Origin: a virus
Virus record (IMG/VR): IMGVR_UViG_3300003690_000041
Span: 1-55,809 of that record
DNA: 55,809 bases
Strand: one strand, 5' to 3'
This document shows positions 49,213-55,809 of this stretch, in pieces. The notes below the pieces were generated by a model that was given only the letters and a program-made list of their open reading frames with translations, was not told the DNA's origin and did no database searches. The position numbers and the translations under genes were made by a program. Every line of letters starts with the position of its first letter. The first letter of the stretch is position 1.

Positions 49213-50067
49213 TTATTCTCCTGTTGTTTTTCTCCCAAATATTTTTCTTGTTGGTTCTGATCCTTTGTATGGTAAGACTTCTACTTTACAGCCCTTTTGT
49301 ATAAATTGAGACAACTCCAACATATCATTATTGAACATTCTAACACATCCATGCGAAATAAATCCTTGGTTAATAAATTTTTCTTTTTCTTTAATCACTT
49401 TATCGGGTTCATACTGACCATGAATTAAAAACGGATTTCTATCTTTATAAAAAGATAAAGACATACGCATTTTAAAAGGCCCTTCTTGCCTTGGACCAGT
49501 TGGTCTTTTCTGTATCTGTATAATCTCCCCAATACCAGTAGGGGTGAAATATTTTTCCCCGTATCGCTTGCCAGTAATATCGCCTGTGCCAACATGGTAA
49601 CCACGAACCTCATTTCCTTGCTCATCTAAAAGACGCATCGTATTAGTATTCGGATCAATTACTATTGAGTACAAACCTTGAGGATCAGCAAGGTCTTGCA
49701 ATGCTTTTTGTGTAAAAGTAGTAACCGAATCCTCGGAAACGTTTCCAACTTGTTCTTCCGTCATTTCTTTTAGACGAGCAACAACAGGGTCAAGAGGCAA
49801 GTCAGAACTTTCCAACCTAACATCTTCAGGTTGAGGAAGTTCTACAGGTAATTGTAATCGCACCTTTGGTCGTATTAATATTTTATCAAGTCCAATATTG
49901 CTTGGAGTAATCTCTGTGTCTTCAGGGAAGACTATTACTAATTCTTCTTCAAGTGGGATTGATGGACGTATTTGATCAAGTCCAATATTACTTGGAGTAA
50001 TTTCTATGTCTTCAGGGAAATCTTCTGACTTAATTCCTTCAAGTGGGATTGATGGACGTATCGAGTC
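49213..50067 (-). CDS. L,D-transpeptidase (YkuD) domain encoded in the +1 frame, probably as a frameshift extension
   Basis: The open frame begins inside the end of the 590-residue gene; no ATG with a ribosome site exists, and the first in-frame GTG (49863) lacks one. Before the domain are two copies of a 40-residue repeat (IRPSIPLE..EDFPED.EITPSNIGLD), proving the region is coding upstream of that GTG. The domain has YSIVIDPNTNTMRLLDEQGN, an IHG histidine and the catalytic GFISHGCVRMFNNDM motif (Ser-His-Gly-Cys). YkuD enzymes cross-link or remodel peptidoglycan; a virion role in wall penetration is plausible. Confidence 0.8.
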   Translation of the reverse strand, partial: DSIRPSIPLEGIKSEDFPEDIEITPSNIGLDQIRPSIPLEEELVIVFPEDTEITPSNIGLDKILIRPKVRLQLPVELPQPEDVRLESSDLPLDPVVARLKEMTEEQVGNVSEDSVTTFTQKALQDLADPQGLYSIVIDPNTNTMRLLDEQGNEVRGYHVGTGDITGKRYGEKYFTPTGIGEIIQIQKRPTGPRQEGPFKMRMSLSFYKDRNPFLIHGQYEPDKVIKEKEKFINQGFISHGCVRMFNNDMLELSQFIQKGCKVEVLPYKGSEPTRKIFGRKTTGE

Positions 50068-50082
50068 AAAGAAACCTCCCCG
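50063..50082 (-). promoter_or_regulatory. prfB-like +1 ribosomal frameshift site
   Basis: Reads GGG AGG TTT CTT TGA CTC: a Shine-Dalgarno-like GGGGAGG, one codon, CTT, the stop TGA and then C. In E. coli prfB it is AGG GGG TAT CTT TGA C, same spacing. A shift would skip one U and continue GAC TCG ATA into the transpeptidase frame. Confidence 0.75.
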
Positions 50083-51838
50083 ACCCTTGCTGAAGGTCAG
50101 TTTTTATGGTGTCTGGTTGAATACTTGATGGCGATGGAGGACCCTGTGGTAGTTCACTTGATGGCGATGGAGGACCCTGTGGTAGTTCAGGAGAGCCAGG
50201 AAGTAGGCGGTTCTCCTGATCAGGAATTGTCTGGGGTTTAGAAGGTATCCTGAGACCTGTATCCGGCTTAGGGATACGCTTCATCTTTTCCTCGTCGTGT
50301 ATATTATCCAATACGCTCCTAGCGTAGTCTACGTGTGCTGGTTCATCTTGTGATTGTTTAGTAGTCAAGTCAAGAATGTTTTCTTTCTCAATCCTTACAG
50401 ATGGAAACTTATCGGCGTGGGTGTCCACGTACTGACTCGCCAAATCAAACAGTTTCTGTGCCACAGCAAAACTCATATCATGGTGTTGTGAAGAAGAAGC
50501 CATATTGAAAATACTGTCTCTCATAGCCTGTCTATCTTCGGAAGTAAAGTCTTTACCCTGTGCTATCATCTGATCAATTCTACTCTTCCACCCCTGTGAC
50601 CCAATGAATTTATTCCTTGCTGTGTCTCCTTCGGGGTCATTAGATGATGGCGGTCTGAGTGTCTCTATTAACTGGCTATGATATTTTTCCCTCTCGGCGG
50701 CACGCATTCCAGAATCAGGAAAAAGGTTACCAGCAGTAGCATCCCAGCGAAGCAACGCGTTTGTTATTTTTTCTTCTGTGGTATACTTTCTCATCTCAGC
50801 AGCACGACTTAACATTTTTGCTTCTTCAGCACTTCCCACTTTGATTTGATCAGGAGATTTATCAATACCCAATGAAAGAAGTGCCGCTGCTTGATATGAC
50901 CATTGATTATCGGCAGCCAGAAAAGTAGCTATTCTCAATCCCCTATCCGTCGCATTCTTGTAAGCAGATAGTTCAGTCTCACGAAGATTTTTGTCAAGAG
51001 TAAATTGAGTCAATGCATCATCTGTTTCCCTCTCATATAAGGCCCGGTCTCTTGTAGCCTTGATCAATTCTCTCTGTGTGGGCTTTTCTGTAGTTTCAAG
51101 CAGTAACCCTAAAGCATCAGGATCTTTACTGATTTGTTTCAATTTAGTGAAGAAATCAGCCTCTTTTTCATCAACAGCAGCAACAATAAGATCATTCAAA
51201 TAACCTATATCTTCGTCTGTTACATGCTTTCTTTCCTCTGAAGAAAAGAAATCCTCGATATTAACATTAGGACGCCCTGATTGTATTGCCGTGACAATCA
51301 TTTTCTCTTTTGCGTCAGCAATAAATAACGACCTTTTTTTAGCCATTGCATTCCGTTGTCTATTTGCTTCCTCAGGAGTAATGAAATTACTGAATTCCAT
51401 CCGTTGCACAAGATCGAGAAACGTATCCCATTCTCCTGCTTTCAAAGCCTCGGTTTTACGCCTCTCCGCTAAATCCCTCTCCCCCAACAGGCCCTGACGC
51501 TGCTGCTCTGCGAACTGTGCCTCCTTTACATTGCGCTTCTGTTCGCCTCGAATGCCAGCAGTAATACCCTTAGACAAACCAGTCCCCAGAGCAGCACCAA
51601 ATTCAGCACCTTTGCGACCTTTGACCAACGCACCAATACCAGTCCCGATCAACGGAGCCAGAATAGCAGCCCACTTCAACTTACCGCCAGAGTCAAATAA
51701 TTGGTCTGCTTTGACGCTAGCAGGTATCCCCGACTGCGCAGGGGCAGCCTGTGTCGGTGGAACCTGTGGAAGTATGTTCTGGGTAGGAGACTGAGGCTGA
51801 AGCTGAGTCTGAGTCTGAGTAGGAGGATTAGACGCCAT
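50066..51838 (-). CDS. Virion protein with frameshift-extendable end (590 residues; 874 if extended)
   Basis: Pro/Gln-rich start (MASNPPTQTQTQLQPQSPTQ), then a glycine-zipper-like hydrophobic segment (AAILAPLIGTGIGALVKGRK; GAALGTGLSKGITAGI) near residues 55-95, long charged helices, and a Pro/Ser tail with the repeat SELPQGPPSPSS. Ends GSGRFL at a prfB-like frameshift site. Such a membrane-active segment plus a wall enzyme in one chain fits a cell-wall-penetrating ejection protein. Its ATG overlaps the end of the 82-residue gene. Confidence 0.75.
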   Translation of the reverse strand: MASNPPTQTQTQLQPQSPTQNILPQVPPTQAAPAQSGIPASVKADQLFDSGGKLKWAAILAPLIGTGIGALVKGRKGAEFGAALGTGLSKGITAGIRGEQKRNVKEAQFAEQQRQGLLGERDLAERRKTEALKAGEWDTFLDLVQRMEFSNFITPEEANRQRNAMAKKRSLFIADAKEKMIVTAIQSGRPNVNIEDFFSSEERKHVTDEDIGYLNDLIVAAVDEKEADFFTKLKQISKDPDALGLLLETTEKPTQRELIKATRDRALYERETDDALTQFTLDKNLRETELSAYKNATDRGLRIATFLAADNQWSYQAAALLSLGIDKSPDQIKVGSAEEAKMLSRAAEMRKYTTEEKITNALLRWDATAGNLFPDSGMRAAEREKYHSQLIETLRPPSSNDPEGDTARNKFIGSQGWKSRIDQMIAQGKDFTSEDRQAMRDSIFNMASSSQHHDMSFAVAQKLFDLASQYVDTHADKFPSVRIEKENILDLTTKQSQDEPAHVDYARSVLDNIHDEEKMKRIPKPDTGLRIPSKPQTIPDQENRLLPGSPELPQGPPSPSSELPQGPPSPSSIQPDTIKTDLQQGSGRFL

Positions 51839-52076
51839 CTTCTTTTCTCTCCTTTAAATCGGCAAGGGTGAGTGTCTGTCGTATCCCTCTGCCTACAGGA
51901 TTATCCATCTCTCCAAGAGATTGTAAAACCATACGGAACCTGTCAGCACGCGTCCTCTTTATCTCTTCAGGAGGCATTTTCTGGAATTCAGGAGATATAC
52001 GAGGCTGTGGCAATGATTCATCTACTGGTTGGTTTCGCAAGAAAGGAAGACTCGGCATATAATACTCATTCGGCAT
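51828..52076 (-). CDS. Small protein between two large virion genes (82 residues)
   Basis: ATG 52076 behind GGGAG; an upstream TTG/CTG extension lacks a site. MPNEYYMPSLPFLRNQPVDE then FQKMPPEEIKRTRADRFRMV. Pro-rich start, helical basic end. Overlaps the 590-residue gene by 11 nt. Unknown function. Confidence 0.6.
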   Translation of the reverse strand: MPNEYYMPSLPFLRNQPVDESLPQPRISPEFQKMPPEEIKRTRADRFRMVLQSLGEMDNPVGRGIRQTLTLADLKERKEDGV

Positions 52077-52089
52077 ATCATACTCCCTA

Positions 52090-55000
52090 TTATATAAGGG
52101 CAGCAGCACCAATAGCACTACCTGCCTGGATTAGTGAATTAAGGAACCCGTTGCCCCCACCGCCAGACTGAGGGATATTTCCGCCAAATGATACATTGCC
52201 AGAAGGGAACAGAGTAGCAAGAGAAAGAGAGGCAAGAGCCATACGCTCTTTGGAGTCTATTTCCACTAACGCATCTATTGCCTTATTTACATGCTGGAAA
52301 TTATTAGGATCAAAATGCTCTGGTTCCATCTGCTGTGTCACAACGTTCCACGTATCATAACTACGGGGAATAAGCCCCATCTCTACGGCTAACTGAGCCA
52401 TCGTCTTGCTACCTGCATCATCCAGTCGGCCCAGTTCCTTTTCTGCCAACTGACGCTGCAACGAATCTGAACTGGCACCAGGGATCGCATCACCGTTAGC
52501 ATCATACACAGCAGCCAACTCAATGCCTCCCAATGCATTGACCGTCCACATCCTCTGTCCGAAAGTGGTATTAAACTGCCTCGCCTCTTCCGTCATAGCT
52601 TGACGTGTGTTGGCAAGGGCATTGGCGACTTTTGAGTGCTCTATTCCGAGAGCCGTAGAAGCCTGTCCTATCTCTGCATTTTGCCTCTGTCTGGTAAGTT
52701 CCAGACCTCTCTCTTCTATCGTAAGCCTACCCTCAAGGACGCCATCTGAATTGGCCTGTTTAGCGAAAGAAATAAAGTCCTCGAAAGCGATCACGCCGTC
52801 GTGGTCAAAGTCAAACTCAGGAGAAAAGTTAGGATCGCCTGCCTGTGATAGATAAGACCCCATAAACTCATCAATAGTGGCTCCGTTACTGGAGCCGAAT
52901 ATCTCCGCTACGCGCATCGAATCAATGGCCTTGTTCTCTCTGATGGCCTCATCAAGGCGTCTGTCTTCCAAAGCAATTCCCTTGTCAGCCTGTGACTTCG
53001 CTTCAAAGAACTGCTCCCTGGACAGGTTGAACGCATTGGCGTTGTCTTTGGCCCTCTGTGCTGCCTCTATGTCGAACTCCCGTCTGTTCTCCAGCAGTCC
53101 GTCTTCTTGCAGGCCCAGACTGACAAGGCCCAAGTCCCTTCTAAGAGCGAAGTCATGCTCTTGCAGGTTCATCCCTCTGGCTTCCAGGTCTTTGCGCAAC
53201 TTCAACTCCTCTTCATTGAGGTTGAGACCTCTCATCTCTGTCCTCTCCCTCAGCTTCAACTCTTCCTGTTTCAACCTCTGGTCTCTGGTGCTCATTGTAG
53301 CAGTAACGCCACCTTTGGGACCAAACACAGCACCCGTCAAATCAGCAGCAGGCAACGTCTGCGTCACCCTACGGAAATTGCCTGAAACAGGATTAAGGTC
53401 AAACCCTGCATTAGCAGCTTTCGTAACAAAATCGTCCGTTAGGGGAGTAACAGGGAATCCCAGAGCCTTTTGCAAAACCTCTACGTCCACCTCTTCACCC
53501 ACCAGAGCACCTGTAAGACCCGATTCCTGCAATCGTCTGAGATCATCTTGCCCCAACAGACTAATCTGTTGACCAATGGCCCCCTGGACAAATCCCCGTG
53601 CTGCCAGTTCAGCCTGTTCTCTGGACTCCTGTGCCCCTATCAAAGCACTAAGGTCTTCACGGCGTCCTTCTCTCATCCTCTGTGTCTTTTCCCGTGCCAA
53701 AGCAGACTCTTCTGCCAACTGTTGCTGCCCAATGGTCCCCAGGAGGCGCGTAGCATTGCCTGAGCCACCTTCTCCCGATATACCCACCAAACGGGACACC
53801 TGATCTCTGAGGGCGTCAGATCGCGTCTTGATCTCTGTGAGACGTGTGGCAAATTCAGTCGCTATCTGTGCATCTACTGTCCCTATCCCTATCTCTTTAG
53901 CAATATCACCGATTTTCGTTTCCATAAGTGAACGAGGATCTCTACCAAATACTTTTGCATTTTGCATTTTGCCTTCGGCGTCCTTACCAATACCTCCGTA
54001 AATTTTTCCTGGTGTAAGATCAGCCTGTGCTTGCACAGCAGAGGCTGTGTCTCCCCTTAATCCTGCAAGACCACCCTCTTGTCCTGCTCCCGTAAAGGGT
54101 GTTTTTATAGGGTCTACCACTCCGACCTTTTCACCTTCGGTCTCTACACCTTCGATCTTTTCACCAGGAATTCTAAATTCTTTTACCAATTTATCCCCTG
54201 TTCCAACGTTAACTTTTGTGCTTCCTATGTTACCAATATCCAAATTATCGGTATCCAAATCAGGCTCAGTCCCTACACCACCTACACCCAATCCAGGAGC
54301 AGTCCCTGGTTTATCTACTACCGGGATTCCAAGCACACGGCTTGGTTGGGTGACAACTGGAGTAGGAACTGTTGCTGTCTGTGCAGGTAAGGATGTACGA
54401 ATTGAGATAACGTTTCCATCTTCATCAAGCTGTGGAACAGGTGGAACAGGTGGAACAGGAAGAGGCTGTTGACCAAATATAGCGCCACCTCTACCCGCAT
54501 AGGTAGTAAAAGGAGAAGGAGGGGGTTTGGTCGGGTCAAAAACACCCGCAACCTGACCTCCTGCACCAGGACCCGCAGCAGGCAGATCCGGCTTGCCTAC
54601 AGGGTATTGAGCTTTGAGACTCCCTTGTACAGGAAAAGGCTGTACGCCACCGGGAGGAGGTTGAGTCCCATCACCACCATCACCACCAGGAGGAGGTTGA
54701 CGACTACCAGGAACAGGTACACGGTTTCCTTTAGCATCAATATAATATTTATATCCACCTTCATAGTCTGTTAGAATTGGTTCTCCATTAGGCCCAACGG
54801 TTGGAGCTTCACTAACAATTACACTTTCTTTTGTCTTAGCATCAATATAATATCTATTTCCATATTCATCTGTTTGAATTAGTTCTCCATTAGGCCCAGT
54901 AGTTGAAGCAGGATCAGTTGTCCCACCATCACCACCGAGGGGAGGGGGAGGAGGTTGAGTCCCACCATCACCACCGGGAGGGGGTTGAGTCCCACCATCA

Positions 55001-55809
55001 CCACCGGGAGGAGGTTGAGTCCCATCACCACCGGGAGGAGGTTGAGTCCCATCACCACCATCACCACCAGGAGGAGGGGAAGGGTGAGGAGTTTTTGGAA
55101 CGTTACCAACATTTACACGTTGTCCTGTAATTTTATTAATATAAAATGTAAATCCATATTCATCTGTTTGAATTGGTTCTCCATTAGGCCCAACGGTTGA
55201 AGGAGGATCAGTTGTCCCACCACCAGGAGGAGGAGGAGGTTGACCAACATTTACACGTTGTCCTGTATTAGCATCAATATAATATTTATATCCACTATCA
55301 TCTGTTAGAATTGGTTCTCCATTAAGCCCAACGTTTGAAGCAGGATCAGTTGTCCCACTACCAGGAGGAGGAGGAGGAGGAGGTTGAGTCCCACCGTCAC
55401 CACCAGGAGGAGGAGGAGGGGGTTGAGTCCCACCATCACCACCAGGAGGAGGCGGAGTAGCCTGCCAGTCCGGATGCGTATAGCCGCCAGCGTTGTCGTC
55501 CTGGTATCCACCAGACTCCTGTATGTATTTCCGATACCCCTCCATACCTCCCTTGTCGTAGGCCTGCTGGGCACCTGCCTGAGTAAAGCCACCCGGCACG
55601 GTGCTGTCACCAAGGCCACTGGGAGGTCCAACATTCGTGACGGTTATGTTGGTTGGTTGCCCACCGTCACCACCAGGAGGAGGAGGGGGGGGAGCCACAG
55701 CACCACCAACAGAAAAAGGTGGTTGACCACCAGGAAAAGGAACAGACGATAAAGGGGGGTAAGTCCCACCGTCACCACCGGGAGGAGGAGGAGGGGGGGG
55801 TTGAGTCCC
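52090..55809 (-). CDS. Giant proline-rich repeat virion protein, C-terminal part (runs off the right edge)
   Basis: Open to the window edge; the GTG at 55698 is in frame but not a real start. Six or more VGPNGEPI.TD..G..YYIDA.T modules alternate with PPPPPGGDGG linkers up to about 54.5 kb, followed by Gly/Thr-rich segments and then more than 400 residues of charged coiled coil (KQEELKLRERTEMRGLNLNE; ALRRDLGLVSLGLQEDGLLE). A perfect EF-hand loop DFDHDGVIAFED lies in the coil region (about 52,780-52,820). The C-terminus is Gly/Ala hydrophobic. Very likely continuous with the 1-1,180 fragment. Confidence 0.82.
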   Translation of the reverse strand, partial: GTQPPPPPPPGGDGGTYPPLSSVPFPGGQPPFSVGGAVAPPPPPPGGDGGQPTNITVTNVGPPSGLGDSTVPGGFTQAGAQQAYDKGGMEGYRKYIQESGGYQDDNAGGYTHPDWQATPPPPGGDGGTQPPPPPPGGDGGTQPPPPPPPGSGTTDPASNVGLNGEPILTDDSGYKYYIDANTGQRVNVGQPPPPPGGGTTDPPSTVGPNGEPIQTDEYGFTFYINKITGQRVNVGNVPKTPHPSPPPGGDGGDGTQPPPGGDGTQPPPGGDGGTQPPPGGDGGTQPPPPPLGGDGGTTDPASTTGPNGELIQTDEYGNRYYIDAKTKESVIVSEAPTVGPNGEPILTDYEGGYKYYIDAKGNRVPVPGSRQPPPGGDGGDGTQPPPGGVQPFPVQGSLKAQYPVGKPDLPAAGPGAGGQVAGVFDPTKPPPSPFTTYAGRGGAIFGQQPLPVPPVPPVPQLDEDGNVISIRTSLPAQTATVPTPVVTQPSRVLGIPVVDKPGTAPGLGVGGVGTEPDLDTDNLDIGNIGSTKVNVGTGDKLVKEFRIPGEKIEGVETEGEKVGVVDPIKTPFTGAGQEGGLAGLRGDTASAVQAQADLTPGKIYGGIGKDAEGKMQNAKVFGRDPRSLMETKIGDIAKEIGIGTVDAQIATEFATRLTEIKTRSDALRDQVSRLVGISGEGGSGNATRLLGTIGQQQLAEESALAREKTQRMREGRREDLSALIGAQESREQAELAARGFVQGAIGQQISLLGQDDLRRLQESGLTGALVGEEVDVEVLQKALGFPVTPLTDDFVTKAANAGFDLNPVSGNFRRVTQTLPAADLTGAVFGPKGGVTATMSTRDQRLKQEELKLRERTEMRGLNLNEEELKLRKDLEARGMNLQEHDFALRRDLGLVSLGLQEDGLLENRREFDIEAAQRAKDNANAFNLSREQFFEAKSQADKGIALEDRRLDEAIRENKAIDSMRVAEIFGSSNGATIDEFMGSYLSQAGDPNFSPEFDFDHDGVIAFEDFISFAKQANSDGVLEGRLTIEERGLELTRQRQNAEIGQASTALGIEHSKVANALANTRQAMTEEARQFNTTFGQRMWTVNALGGIELAAVYDANGDAIPGASSDSLQRQLAEKELGRLDDAGSKTMAQLAVEMGLIPRSYDTWNVVTQQMEPEHFDPNNFQHVNKAIDALVEIDSKERMALASLSLATLFPSGNVSFGGNIPQSGGGGNGFLNSLIQAGSAIGAAALI

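Noticed and set aside
49213-49863. Independent GTG-started transpeptidase gene
   Set aside because: No ribosome site before GTG 49863, and in-frame repeats extend upstream to the prfB-like site; kept only as an alternative.
55696-55698. GTG as start of the 52,090-55,809 gene
   Set aside because: The frame continues open to the window edge with the same repeat content and there is no ribosome site.

Overview
The window looks like nearly all of one tailed double-stranded DNA bacteriophage genome. It has a large terminase, portal, scaffold-like protein, major capsid protein, a repeat-built fibre, a holin-like gene with a peptidoglycan peptidase, a DnaB-type helicase and very compact gene packing. 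I see no tail-tube, tape-measure, baseplate or DNA/RNA polymerase gene. Several very large late proteins with glycine-rich hydrophobic or coiled-coil stretches suggest a short-tailed (podovirus-like) particle with ejection proteins. Ribosome binding sites are strong AGGAG types and promoters fit TTGACA/TATATT, so the host is a bacterium with a standard housekeeping sigma factor; the host itself cannot be named from this sequence.

Layout. Positions 1-24,961 are minus-strand late genes: the N-terminal part of a giant proline-rich repeat protein, a lysis cassette (1.2-2.8 kb), a 1,412-residue fibre, tail/connector proteins (7.5-12.5 kb), a glycosyltransferase/methyltransferase cassette (12.5-16.2 kb), head genes (16.4-22.2 kb), terminase and a nuclease (22.2-25.0 kb). 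At 25.0-28.6 kb lies a control region with a solitary gene under its own promoter and terminator, four minus-strand genes including a small-terminase-like protein, and helically phased operators. Positions 28.6-44.3 kb are the plus-strand early region: an ~850-nt gene-free structured RNA behind a near-consensus promoter, about 25 small proteins (many zinc-binding), an AAA+ ATPase, an 18-bp iteron-like array with a small structured RNA, an IS110-type helix-hairpin-helix protein, an MT-A70 adenine methyltransferase, an XRE regulator, an SSB-like protein, a Hjc-like nuclease and a DnaB-like helicase. Positions 44.3-55.8 kb return to minus-strand late genes: large ejection-type proteins, an L,D-transpeptidase domain and the C-terminal part of the giant repeat protein.

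Both window ends fall inside the same proline-rich repeat gene, in the same orientation. The contig is therefore probably a circular map opened inside an unresolved repeat, and the late operon would run about 36 kb leftward from ~25.0 kb through the ends to 44.3 kb.

Most notable signals: (1) a site matching the prfB (RF2) +1 frameshift signal that would fuse a 590-residue virion protein to an L,D-transpeptidase domain; (2) the ~850-nt structured RNA with a 5' pseudoknot; (3) about a dozen copies of the palindrome CAGAACATGTTCTG; (4) a strictly 18-bp-phased array of about 27 repeats next to a small structured RNA and an IS110-like protein; (5) several 21-58 nt duplications that place pieces of one gene inside unrelated genes.
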